Part shown: in pieces, positions 46,958-58,402 of the stretch
How positions within the stretch are numbered: the first letter of the stretch is position 1
Layout of the letters: each line of letters begins with the position of its first letter
NCBI GenBank assembly: GCA_036346225.1
Contig: JARFIW010000899.1
Location: 1,922,001 to 1,986,000, forward strand
Reading direction: 5' to 3'
Source of the DNA: Platerodrilus igneus
Taxonomy: Eukaryota; Arthropoda; Insecta; Coleoptera; Lycidae
DNA: 64,000 nt
Position numbers and translations under genes: made by a program
The notes under the pieces: generated by a model
The model's database searches: none
What the model saw: only the letters and a program-made list of their open reading frames with translations
Told to the model about the DNA's origin: nothing

Positions 46958-49900
46958 GGACACGGTTTACATTACGTGACCTTAGCTAGAGACTTCTACT
47001 TTGCGGTAAATACTTTCAAATACGTCTAAAATAACAAATCAACAGAAAAAAATGCGGGTTTTTGCGATTTATGCGTAAAAAACGAGATTTTTGTACTCAA
47101 TTTTGAGGTTATGTAACCCGATTACGTGTTATTTTTATTTTGCTTTAATTATGTTTAGGGTATTAATTGTGATATAATAAAAGGGCGAAACACATTTGGG
47201 TAGTTATTTCTGATAATCTGCTTTGAATACAACTCACACAAGGGTGGAATATTTGCCAAAAAAAAATTTTGCTTAACCTTTTCTAAAAATATGTTAGGAG
47301 TATAACTTAGTTATTTTGACTGTTTTATTTTTATCACAAATACACACCACTAAACTATTAAATACTTACTTTTTCGGTTACTATTATTGCTCATTACCAT
47401 TTTTATTATAAGAATTAAATTTTATTTTTATTTTGTGAAGGTTTAAAGCATATTGCATAATTATTGTCACATTCTGAGATGTTAGTGCATAAGAATAACA
47501 AGGATGTGCAATAATTAGGCAAAACGTTGTTGAATATTACTTCAGTAATATCATTTGTTGCTGAGGGTATCATCACAGATTATCTGTGGTATTAAGGTTA
47601 TTGATGTAGTTATACTAACATTAATCGATGCTGACTGTCAACGAAACAATATAAACACACTAAAAGTGCGGCGGGGTTAGGTTCTTGTAATAATTAGAAG
47701 AGATTATATTATTGTTTTAATAGTTGCATTAATATTATTCGGAGCTTCAGGTACAACAGAATTTATTTAAGAAGAGCCTGTATGTCATTTGACATATGCG
47801 CAGACCTTGAAAGTCAGTGGCGTAGCGGATTTAATAATTTTTATCAAACTCCATAGAGTAAATATTCTAAAATAAAGTTTTATTTTGTTGGTAGTTTAAA
47901 TTTGCATGGCGAATTCGCGAATAAGCAAAGCATAAAACACAAAGAAACAGAAATAAAACTATGAAAGAGTAAGAAATAAATATAGAATATCAAAGTCACA
48001 AATATCAATTGACATTTAGTAGCAAATTAAGTATGTTACTGATATGCTGCATGAACACGATTATTTATAAATAGTGGACTAATCTGACACCGCTTTAGCC
48101 GTGTGCGCATGATGACGTCCAGGCTATTCTTAAATAAATTCTACTATTCGAGATAATCGAACGGGTGCATGAGTGAAAATAGTCTTAGGTATAAATAATG
48201 CTGAGGCGAAAATTGAGGTTTCAGCTTAGATTAGTAGTCGAAATGTTTTACTACTAAGACGAAATAATCGAACGGGTGTAAGAACGGAAATAGTGTTAAG
48301 GTATAAACACTGCTGAGGCAAAAATAGTGCTGATGTTTTAACTTAGGTTAGTAGTCGAAACGTTTTATTAGTAAGACATTATAATCGAACGAGTGCATGA
48401 ACGAACATATTGCGTTGAGGCATAAATAGTGCTGAGGCGAAAACAGTGCTGTGGTTTCAACTTAGGTTAGTAGTCGAAATGTTTTACTACTAAAACAAAA
48501 TAATCGAATGCGTGCATGAGCGGAAAAGTGTTGAGACCTAAATACTGCTGAGGCGAAAATAGTGTTGAGGTTTCAACTTAGGTTAGTAGTCGAAATATTT
48601 TAATACTAAGACACAATCGAAAGAGTGCATGAGCGGACATAGTGTTGATGCCTAGATACTGCTGGGGCGAAAATAGGGTTGAGGTGTCAACTTAGGATAG
48701 TAGTCAAAAAGTTCTACCACTAAGACAAATAATCGAACGGTTGCATGGGCGAAAGTCTTTAGGCATAAATAGTGCTGAAGCAAAAATAGTGTTGTGGTTT
48801 CAGCTTGGGTTAGTAGTCGAAATGTTTTACTACTAATACAAAATAATCGAACGGCTGCATGAGCGGAAATAGTGTTAAGGTATAAATAGTGCTGAGGCGA
48901 AAACAGTGTAGAGGTTTTAACTTAGGTTAGTAGTTGAAATGTTTTATTACTAAGACAAAATGATCGAATGGGCGCATGAGCGGAAATAGTGTTAAGATAT
49001 AAATAGTGCTGAGGCGAAAACAGTGTTGAGGTTTTAATTTAGGTTAGTAGTTGTAATGTTTTACTACTAAGACAAAATGATCGAAGGGGTGCATGGCCGC
49101 AAATAGTGTTAATGTATAAATAGTGCTGAGGCGAAAACGGTGTTGAGGTTTTAACTTAGGTTAGTAGTTGAAATGTTTTACTAATAAACCAAAATAATCG
49201 AGCGGGAGTGTAGAGGTTTTAACTTAGGTTAGTAGTTAAAATGTTTTACTAATAAACCAAAATGATCGAGCGGGAGTGTAGAGGTTTTAACTTAAGTTAG
49301 TAGTTGAAATGTTTTACTACTAAGACAAAATAATCGAACGGGAGCATGAGCGGAAATAGTGCTGAGGCCTAAACAGTGTTGAGGTTTTAACTTAGGTTAG
49401 TAGTTGAAATGTTTTATTACTAAGACAAAATGAACGAATGGGTGCATGAGCGGAAATAGTGTTAAGATATAAATAGTGCTGAGGCGAAAACAGTGTTGAG
49501 GTTTTAATTTAGGTTAGTAGTTGAAATGTTTTACTACTAAATCAAAATGATCGAACGGGTGCATGGGCGGAAATAGTGTTAAAGTATAAATAGTGTTGAG
49601 GCCAAAACAGTGTTGAGGTTTTAACTTAGGTTAGTAGTTGAAATGTTTTATTACTAAGACAAAATGATCGAATGGGCGCATGAGCGGAAATAGTGTTAAG
49701 ATATAAATAGTGCTGAGGCGAAAACAGTGTTGAGGTTTTAATTTAGGTTAGTAGTTGAAATGTTTTACTACTAAGACAAAATAATCGAACGGGAGCATGA
49801 GCGGAAATAGTGCTGAGGCCTAAACAGTGTTGAGGTTTTAACTTAGGTTAGTAGTTGAAATGTTTTATTACTAAGACAAAATGAACGAATGGGTGCATGA

Positions 49901-51573
49901 GCGGAAATAGTGTTAAGATATAAATAGTGCTGAGGCGAAAACAGTGTTGAGGTTTTAATTTAGGTTAGTAGTTGAAATGTTTTACTACTAAATCAAAATG
50001 ATCGAACGGGTGCATGGGCGGAAATAGTGTTAAAGTATAAATAGTGTTGAGGCGAAAACAGTGTTGAGGTTTTAACTTAGGTTAGTAGTCGAAATGTTTT
50101 ACTACTAAGACAAAATGATCGAACGGGTGCATAAGCGGAAATAGTGTTAAGGTATAAATAGTGCTGAGGCGAAAACAGTGTAGAGGTTATAACTTAGGTT
50201 AGTAGTTGAAATGTTTTACTACTAAGACAAAAGATCAAATGGGTGCATGAGCGAACATATAGTCTTGAGGCATAAATAGTGCCGAGACGAAAACATAATC
50301 GAACCGGTGCATGTGCGAGTATAGTGTTGTGGCATAAATAGTGCCAAGGTGAAAATATTGTTGAGGTTTCTACTTAGTTTAGTAGTCGTAACATTTTGCT
50401 ACTGAGATATAGTGATCGAATTGGTACATGTGTGAAAACACTGTTGTGATTTCATTATAGGTCACTAGGCGGAACATTTTACTACAGTGCAAAATAATCA
50501 AAGATGGGTTCAACACTAACTGCATGGGACCGCAGCATATTATAGCAATGCATCTACGATTATGCTGTATAAAGCCCTTTCGTTGCAAGTGCCCTACAAT
50601 AACGACTTTGTCGTGTCGAAAATACTCATATATATCAATGTCGATTAGAACTTGCACACGCACGCACATAGATAACGTTCGGCAATTAAATTGTTTTGTA
50701 AAAGAGTTCGGAATAGTTAATACAATAAGTAAGTATTAAAAGAAATTAAACAAGCAATTGTAAAAAATACATCATTATAACAGAACAATTACAACACAAT
50801 TAAGAGCAGTGCCTATTCGTACGTTAGACATTTAATTACTGTGAAGTTTGTTATATTCGTATGGTTGTTGACGTTACAATAGTAACACTTCTGTTCGATA
50901 AAAAGTACGTATTTATTTTAAAAAAGAAACCATACATGTAAAAATCTGCAAAAACTCTAATTTTAATTAACATTTCATTTTAGGGATTGCTGCATTAGTT
51001 TTCAACTTTTTAGCGTTGTTTGTGTTTCCGTTTAATAACCCCCAAAACTTCTATCGTATTATTAATAGCGAAGTAAGATCGACAATGTCGGAACGAAAGA
51101 TTGAACTGAATGCAGCCATTATTTTTTTACAAATGATGCTACGCCAATGACCTGTTCAAAAACTTACAAGCAGTGTTTAATGGTTATAGACGTTCTGTGT
51201 ATGTTTATGAATCAATACTTGAGAACCTTCGTTGTTATGGCGCCCTTTGATATTTAAATTACAATTTCATATTGTGAGGAATATGTTATTGTTCTGTCTA
51301 TAATAGTGTCAAAAGCTCTTCTAACTGTCAAAAATTATACAAGGCGAGTTTATTGTGCTCATAGTATCAAGAGCGCTTTGTATATTCATCCGTGCTCTAC
51401 AGTCGCGTGACATTTCAGTAAGAAGTAGTTTTCCTGGTTTTGGAATTTAATTAAACCAAATTTACTGAAAAACCCGCAAATTTTTCATTAGTATTTGAAA
51501 ATGTACGTGTTTTTGTATGGTTTCTAATAATTTTTAATTATTTTTGACAGGTCACGTAATGTAAACCGGCACC
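46958..51573. mobile_element. Non-autonomous TIR DNA transposon with internal tandem array
   Basis: A 4616-bp insertion in Copia protease coding, flanked by a perfect 8-bp target duplication GTGTGTTT (46950-46957; 51574-51581). The ends are inverted repeats of 24 bp or more (21 of 24 match), sharing the core GGTTTACATTACGTGACC at 46964-46981 and its complement at 51550-51567. An 8-bp duplication fits hAT or P superfamilies; no transposase is encoded, so the superfamily is open. About half of its length is a 117-bp tandem array at 48140-50480. The flanks of the array, 46985-48140 and 50480-51545, hold no recognisable gene. Confidence 0.85.
48140..50480 (+). repeat. 117-bp tandem array with 451-bp higher-order unit
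   Basis: About 20 units with AGTAGTTGAAATGTTTTACT. Marker positions 48931, 49048, 49165 give a 117-bp period; two short 68-bp units follow (49233, 49301). From 49301 the spacings are 100, 117, 117, 117, then 100, 117, 117, 117, so a 451-bp four-unit block is repeated at 49301-49752 and 49752-50203. The edges (48140-48700; 50230-50480) are more diverged. Confidence 0.93.
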
Positions 51574-51581
51574 GTGTGTTT

Positions 51582-52020
51582 TGAAATTTGTCATCCAATC
51601 ATTATGTCTTGACATATGATTTGAACATCCAGAGTCTAGAAACCAATCACGATGTGATTCATTTACATCGACCATCCTAACATATTGATTTTTATTAAGA
51701 ATTTCATCAGTATCCACTGAGTTACTATTTTGATAGATAGTACTTGAGAAAGCTTGTGATTTATTGGATTTACCAATATCAGAATTTTTATTTTGATATT
51801 TTGGATTTTCTTCTGTGCTTGACTGTTTAAAAGGACATTCACTTCTTTTGTGGTTGCCCCATTTCTTACAAATATTGCATTTAAATTTCCTTCTTGAGTT
51901 TGTTGATGTAAACTGGTTGTTAGAAGTTTGATGTGGAAAGTTATGCTGTTTCTGCTTTGTTCCATAAAATGCTGCAGACTGTTCAGTCTGAGAATCTAAT
52001 CGAAACTCCATATTGATCAA
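51582..52020 (-). pseudogene. Copia Gag zinc knuckle and protease
   Basis: The minus strand encodes a CCHC knuckle, CNICKKWGNHKRSEC, near 51830-51875, followed by the aspartic-protease motif WFLDSGCSNHMSRH near 51600-51640 (DSG active site). The frame runs to the TIR-element insertion at 51573. Confidence 0.9.
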
Positions 52021-52027
52021 TCTTTAT

Positions 52028-52571
52028 TTAACATCTTCTGATCGTAGTTTTCTCGAAGAAGACTCGTAGTTTTCTCGAAGAAGACTCGAGCCCCATGATG
52101 AATTGATCATAGTATTTCGGTAAACCACTCAAAAAAATAACAGCAATGAATTCGTCTTCAACAGGTGTGCCCTTATTAGTTAATTTTTGTGTTAAAGATG
52201 AAACATCGCCTATATACTCAGACATATTTTTGTAATTGCTAAGTTTTACTGAAAATAGTTCTCAGTACTTTTAATCTTCCTATAAGTTCACGATCGCCTA
52301 ATGTCTTGGATTGAGTATCCCATGCCGCTTTAGCATTCTTTGCTGATTCTACATGAGGATATAAATGTGGTTTTATAAGAAGTACTATCTTGGCCAAGGT
52401 TATTTCATCTAGTTCATCCTTTTTAGCCCAATCTGAATGCTTGTCATCCATGGTTCCATCTATGATCATCCAGAGCTTTTCTTGTTTGAGATAATGCTTA
52501 ATGGCGAAACTCCATGTTTGCCAATTAGAGACACCGTCCAGTTTCTCGATAACAAATTGATGACTGCTCAT
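52028..52571 (-). pseudogene. Copia Gag N-terminal region
   Basis: From the ATG at 52571 the minus strand encodes MSSHQFVIEKLDGVSNWQTW, then KHYLKQEKLW and AKAAWDT, the usual Copia-type Gag; a frameshift near 52240 leads to a second frame with SLTQKLTNKG and FLSGLPKYYDQFI. A 22-bp tandem duplication at 52046-52089 spoils the frame near the zinc-knuckle junction. Confidence 0.9.
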
Positions 52572-52671
52572 ACTTTATTGTATGTAATACAGTTTATCAG
52601 ATGAAACAGCTCAAAACTTTCTGTCAAAACTTTTTCTTGGATTTCTTCCTGTTAATAATATATTAAATGTA

Positions 52672-52687
52672 GCCTGGGCCCATAACC
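52672..52687 (-). promoter_or_regulatory. Copia primer-binding site (initiator tRNA-Met anticodon arm)
   Basis: Directly after the 5' LTR on the minus strand comes GGTTATGGGCCCAG, complementary to the anticodon-arm sequence of eukaryotic initiator tRNA-Met rather than to a tRNA 3' end. Drosophila copia is known to use a 5' half of this tRNA in the same way. Confidence 0.85.
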
Positions 52688-52868
52688 TGTTGGAGGTCTT
52701 TATGGAAGTGCTTATTTATATTTTAACATAAGGATGAAAAGTAGAAAAATCATTTATTGACAGTACTACAAAAAAGTCAACAACATGTAAACAAAAACAT
52801 CACAACATTCACAGTAACTGGATTATATAGTTCCTAAATAAGTAAGTGCACAAGTACTATCTACAACA
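52688..52868 (-). repeat. Copia 5' LTR
   Basis: 181 bp, TGTTGG...CTACAACA on the plus strand, followed by the duplicated TCTTT. Confidence 0.93.
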
Positions 52869-52873
52869 TCTTT

Positions 52874-53027
52874 CTCGTCGGAGGAACTATCAGAATTTGA
52901 CATATTATAATTTGGATCAATGAAACTATCGTCTGAATAAGGATCAGCTATGGAACTTTTCGAAGAACTTTCTGTAGATAAGTCGGACTCAGATGATGAT
53001 TCGGAATCTGATGCTTAACTGGAATCT
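52874..53027 (-). pseudogene. Gene G, acidic N-terminal exon
   Basis: The minus strand after an acceptor-like TTTGCCACACAG (53028) encodes a serine/acidic stretch, SDSESSSESDLSTESSSKSS, then DPYSDDSFIDPNYN and SDSSSDE. It runs in frame across the Copia target duplication into the basic piece at 42249. A stop codon lies near 53015. The acidic-then-RNPxxW order supports assignment to the same gene. Confidence 0.6.
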
Positions 53028-53289
53028 GTGTGGCAAAGGTAAATCTTCTGTCAAAGATAGAGCAAATGAATGTGTCTAGTTCCCTTGTAATAAATTTTCT
53101 AGCATCTAAAAATGTAAAATAGTACAGAATAGCAATGTTTTCTAAATAAAATAACATCACATTCATCAAAAGATTTATTGGAATCTTGTTTTGTGTCTCG
53201 TTTTGAACAACATGGATCATCATATTTTCTTGAAATGGAATTTTCTACAGCACATCATTGGAAATCCCTTGCTTTACCATAATAAATAT

Positions 53290-54140
53290 AATTACCTTCA
53301 TTTCTTTCAAAACCCTGGTCTGTGGCATTTTCCGTACAGTATTCTGTATTCTTGTTTATTTCAGAAGAAATAGCAATAATTTCTGCGTGAATAAGGTTTT
53401 CTAAAAATAAGTCTATTTGTAACATTAAAATAACACGTAACCAGAACCTTTTAAAATATTTTAAAAACAAATATCTTCATTATTTGGTTCCAAGACTATG
53501 TTAAATGTGTTTCCATTCTCCAAAGTTATATTATTTATTATACCAGTGCAATTGTGAGAAGGTATCTCTATTTTAGTTTAAAATAAAATTAATAGAATAC
53601 TATAGGTAAAAATTAATTTTATTTTACTTTTAAATTTTTCTGCTGAAATATACAAACATTCAAGCTGGTTGGAGTCAAGTCCAGGGCGTATTTCATCATT
53701 CTTCTCCGTCGAATGAAAGATATTTGGTTGATCATTAATCATGTCTAAAATACGTCTGGTGCGACTCTTTATATCCATAACAATATTCTGAAAATACGTC
53801 AGTGCTAAACGTAGGTTTGTAACCAATACAATTACCTGCTTCATAAATATACGTTTTTGTTCTAAATATCTATTTAACAAATATCCATTATTGGACAGAA
53901 AATATTAATTCCGATAATAACAATATATTACCAATTCATACATAGAGCTCCACCTATATTTAAAGACTCGAAGTAAAATTTAAGATTTCTTCTATCTGTA
54001 TGTGCATTAATACAATAATCCCATTCTGCGCGTGCTTGGATAATAAAGTTGCCTCGTGGCCAAGGTTCATCATTTACCATCTGAGTGTAATCAGCAAAAC
54101 AAGTGTTGAAACGTGGGCTAGCAGGTTTGAAAAAAACAAG
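53290..54140 (-). other. Possible multi-exon gene upstream of gene G (unrecognised)
   Basis: Several minus-strand segments look like short exons with plausible GT-AG edges: about 53930-54128 (VNDEPWPRGNFIIQARAEWD and YCINAHTDRRNLKF), 53837-53865, about 53640-53797 (IKSRTRRILDMINDQPNIFH, EIRPGLDSNQLECL), about 53467-53575 (IPSHNCTGIINNITLENGN) and a segment near 53310-53400 (IHAEIIAISSEINKN). I do not recognise the product. It may be the 5' part of gene G or a separate decayed element. Confidence 0.35.
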
Positions 54141-54259
54141 ATGTCCCAAAGAGAGGTGCAATGGTGTCGACGGATACGATGGCCTCGATTAGTTGTTATA
54201 TCGATCTAGTGAGACCAAGAACTACATATTTACGGTAGGTATATAATTTTCAAGTTTGC

Positions 54260-54830
54260 ATCCAAATCATTTTCCTCAATTCTTTTCAGCGCAAGTAAAA
54301 GCAAGTAAAATATGTCCAATTTTGAAACGCAAGTAAAAGTTAATGTAAATTAGAAGTACCAGTAAATTTCAAGTCCAATTTTGAAACGTAAATTTTATAG
54401 TATTGAAACGCAAATTTTATGTAAGCACGTAATGTATCAAATTGTGGAGCGATAAATCTTTCGTATATAATTGTTATGGAACACAGAAGCACAATTGGTT
54501 GTTAGTAGTATTGAAAGTACAAAGTTTCAAATGCAGCTATGCAAGATGGTGGAAGTTTCTGCAGATGTTGTTTCGTATAGAGGTCAAACCCGTACACGTG
54601 TCAGCCACGCTCATCTGCTTTTGTAAGTATGCAAGATGGTTGACGAACTCGGAGGCCTATCAGATTGTTTGTGGTGATTCATCACCAATTTTAGATCAAT
54701 TTTCATTTCATGGAACCATTACTGAAAATGTACAAATAATTTTTGTAAATTCTATATGTTCATTTAAATTGGTACACGTAATTTTTCTAAATTTTATATG
54801 GTCATTTAAATTAGACACGTAATATTTTGT
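54260..54830. repeat. Short degenerate repeats
   Basis: AATTTTGAAACGCAA or a close variant occurs three times between 54318 and 54415, and CATTTAAATT followed by ACACGTAAT twice near 54760-54825. A reading frame of 126 codons on the plus strand here has no recognisable features and is not called. Confidence 0.45.
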
Positions 54831-55500
54831 TCAGAATTTAATAGTTGGATATTTCATAAATGCTCTTATAAACACAAAGAAATTTCTATAAGATAATTTT
54901 TGAATTTACAAGGTTATACTAAAATGTATTCGTAACTAAACACGTGACACGTTGATATTTGTTTGTCACATAAAATATAATTTTTTTGGCAGTACACTTG
55001 AAGTATAGTTTAATTCAAACAACAAGTGTTTTTGACCTTTGATTCCATCAATCAAATCAATTAAAAATGTAGTTCTGTAATCTAAAGAAAGTCGGAGCAT
55101 TTAATCAATTAATTGTAAGCCCGAAAAAGATCCTATTCAAGTATCATACATAAATTGTAAAATAATAATGAAAACACTATATTTCTTATAGGGAATTATA
55201 ATAAATTTTCACTTATAAAAATTCATATAAATAATCAGAGACTAATACTAGACCTTAATAAAAGTAATTATCTCGAAAGTTTCAGTACGTATAAAATTGT
55301 ACAAATGATGTATATATTTTTTTTGTAAATCAATAGAAAGAGTACTAAGTTGTCTTAAAGCTTTCTTTCCTTGAAGTCATCAATAATTTTTATATAGAAG
55401 CAAACAACCACAGTTATGAAATTTTTGTAGTGGAGAAAGATATATTATTGGTATGGAGTATAAAATTTTTTGTAGTATAATTTTGACTAGTTAATCTTTT
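54831..55500. other. Unassigned AT-rich interval
   Basis: Nothing recognised. Confidence 0.4.
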
Positions 55501-55737
55501 TATAATTTATTTTTTTTGTGATAAACTGACTAGGCTCTAACGTAGCCCTAGTTCAAAAATGTTTAGAAGTGATTAAATTTTCAGATAGTACGAGATCGTC
55601 GTTCCCATTCCAGTTTGCAGAGTCATAAGTAAGTATTATTTTTCTATGTGTTGCTCGTCAAGGATATTTTTTTTTCTTTTCGAAGATTTCGGTATCTGGT
55701 CTTCGGATTGATTCATAGTATAATAATTATTAAGATA

Positions 55738-55840
55738 CGGTGGCGTCCATTAAAAATTCTTTTATTATCGTATACCATCCTACGACCCTGGCTCATAGCT
55801 CTGCCCTAAGTTCAAGAAGTTTAGCTGGCTGGAAAATCTC
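55738..55840 (+). repeat. GGTGGCGCC-type module
   Basis: ACGGTGGCGTCCATT (55738) is followed after about 45 bp by GGCTCATAGCTCTGCCC (55792), the same pairing as in TGTAAC-family elements. Boundaries are unknown. Confidence 0.55.
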
Positions 55841-55959
55841 TTTAGAGGATTCTTTTTTTACTCAAAGCCATTTACCATCCTCTCTACCCTAGGCTTAAAC
55901 CTTAAACAGGAACCCCTCATAATCTATTGAGGCACTGCCGCCTATAAGGTAGAGTAAAT

Positions 55960-57985
55960 ACACAATCTATATCTATATAGAAAAAGTGTGCAACAGGTTA
56001 TAGCAATACATCAAAGAATGAATGTTATATTATGGGAAATACCGTAACTACTAGGTAAATAACAACGAATGGTTAACCATACTTTAGTGACAATAATAAC
56101 ATGTGAAATAAAACTTTAACATCATGCTACACATATTGGGAATACTGTTGCATTTAACAATATTACCGTTCCGAGCCATACCACACATTGAAACGTAGCA
56201 ATGTCTAATCTGGAATGAAGGGATATCTTGATAAAAACCGGTTTTGACAATATCAAAACCAATATACCACGCAGCGTTTAATTATTATATTGTTAGATTT
56301 AAAAATTTAACTTTTTGAACTAAAAGCAATGATACTAGTAGCGTTATAATTCGATTTGTACCTCTCTAACCCACACAAAATCTTTAAAAATTGGACCTGT
56401 GTAATAAAACTGTTACAACACAAAACAACACAATCTTCTTACAAACAACAGAAACTATTTTCGTTGTAAGTTCAAATGTAACACTTTTCGTGATTATACG
56501 ACGATACATATTACACAAAACTAGGAGGCAAACTGAAATATACCACTTTTTATGAGCATTCGTAGAAAAAATCCCACGGAATAGAATAGTTGCATCTTCC
56601 ATCTTTTGGTTCGTATGTGTATGCTCATTTGCAACGATCTTTTCAATAAATCTGCAAGCACTTTCTACACAATTTAGAAAGAAAAACAAAAATTGCACTT
56701 TTTTGAAATGTAAGTCTCTTCTTCCCATTATCCCATTGAACGATATATTGATTTGAGGTCACATTGAGTCACTGTATACGGTGGAGGGACAAACAAATAA
56801 GAATACGTCAATAAGACATCAAGAAATTACGCAAAACTATTAATTTTATCTTAGATGGTATGTTTTGACAAAATTTCTATATACATAACATTGTAAAAAT
56901 GTCTCAAGCTTACATCGACGCGATTTCCGTAACGTTTTCAGGAATGGTTTTGTAAAACTTAGAAAATATAATTCTATTATTTGTAAAAAACATTCACATA
57001 AAATACTTCAACATTCGCAACTTGTTTTTAGTTTTTACTCACGCTTACAAATGTGACTAAGCACATCATTCCCTCGCAGTTACAAACACTAAACTATGAA
57101 AACTTCTGCGAAGCGGATGTGGCCAAGTAGCTTCCTTGAATGTGTGTATGTGCCTAGACTCGGTAGCAAGAAATTTTTAATACGTACTTATGTGCAGGAG
57201 GGACATGCCAAGTCAGTTTAATACGGGCCAAATAAATTTACAAAATTTATTCGACCTTACAATGCTGAAGAAAGTGACATCTAAATAAAACGTCTAGTGG
57301 GTAATAAGGACAAACCGGAGTAATTCCAAGTGAGACAAGAAGCGATGGACGTTGTGTTGAAATTCAAAAACATTCGGTGAGTTATCGACATTATGTTAAT
57401 GGGGAGGCAGAAAGCAAAATGACAAATTTGGTTCACCCGGAAACCTAACTAGCAACCGCCATGCCACATTGTATGCTACAGAAGTACAGAAGATATTTTG
57501 AGCAGTGATTATTGTGGATGAGTGGGAGGTTTTTTCCTTTACAACCTACCTCCCATTTTTCAAGAATGAAAACCAATGCATGACATTAAATGAACTCTAT
57601 TTAATTATTTTTAGACAATTACAATCTTCCTTTATTAAATAAAGACAATAATAATTCTTCTTACACAAACAATTAAACATGATATTTATTCCTTTGCTCA
57701 AACATAAAAACCACAAACAAATATGTCCTTTATGCGGGGGCTTAACTTCTCTACATGATAAAATATAAATTCAAAAGTTACACTGCTTCATCCTCTTCAT
57801 TCTTGTTTGAATATATGTTCTTACACTGCACACGAGCACACCCGCACACTTTGAGACATGGTAGCTTGTTTACTGTACACACGCAATTAGATCGAACACA
57901 ATCTGTAGTACATCCACATTACACGAACTGCTTGTATGTGGGTAGAGTTGCTAACCGAACTCAAGTGTAGATGTCATATACCATC
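55960..57985. other. Unassigned interval
   Basis: About 2 kb with no convincing gene; two short frames (56384-56728 minus; 57755-57970 plus) have no recognisable features. Confidence 0.4.
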
Positions 57986-58049
57986 ACTTTCTGCTCTAAC
58001 AAAGCCCCCTACCCCCGGTACTCTAATTATCCAGATATTTTAGCGTTAG

Positions 58050-58402
58050 ATACCTTGCACCTAGCACTAGCTATCACCCAAACCTTAAAGCTAGTACCAC
58101 TCAAGTAGCGTCAACATAACGGTTGATTGGGGGGGGGGGAGACGTACCCAAATTCTACAGCTAACACCATTCAAACAACCTTCAAATAACACTATTTATT
58201 ACCTGGGAGAGTGTAGTATGACCATAGCCCCTATTTGCATCAGCATAGTTTTAGTTCAAGATGCCTTACAAGTAGCACTAGCTGGCACGCAGTAAATGCC
58301 AGGAAAACCTATAAATAAACACATAAAAGTATTATAAATCAAGTAAACCAAAAACTTTGATTATTAGAATCTTCACTAGAACATGATGTGTATTAGTGGT
58401 TC
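58050..58402 (+). repeat. Left outer arm of inverted repeat
   Basis: Matches the reverse complement of 63697-64000: shared blocks include ACACTATTTATTACCTGGGA, AGCCCCTATTTG, AGCACTAGCTGGCAC and ACATGATGTGTATTAGTGG. CTAGCAC-like words recur within it. The homology shows that the two mariners are in duplicated sequence, not just two independent insertions. Confidence 0.8.

Larger units (their letters stand above)
42255..52868 (-). mobile_element. Ty1/Copia LTR retrotransposon (full-length, defective)
   Basis: LTRs of 182 bp (42255-42436) and 181 bp (52688-52868), TGTTGG...CAACA, are flanked by the 5-bp duplication TCTTT at 42250-42254 and 52869-52873. On the minus strand the order is Gag, protease, integrase, reverse transcriptase, RNase H: the Copia order. 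The primer site matches initiator tRNA-Met. Three insertions (46958-51573, 43965-44574, 42569-43584) account for more than half its length. The RT catalytic YVDD box is deleted, and there are frameshifts and stops. The LTRs differ at roughly nine positions by eye. Confidence 0.94.

Noticed and set aside
46958..51573. CRISPR array in the 117-bp repeats
   Set aside because: Units are contiguous with no unique spacers, in a eukaryotic transposon.
52874..53027. piggyBac transposase N-terminus (acidic stretch)
   Set aside because: Acidic serine-rich stretches are not specific, and the following RNPDIW segment and the rest of the pieces fit the uncharacterised insect family instead.
54442..54822. 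126-codon plus-strand frame
   Set aside because: Composition follows AT-rich short repeats and there is no recognisable domain.
56384..56728. 114-codon minus-strand frame
   Set aside because: No homology recognised, no splice context, and typical of chance frames in this base composition.
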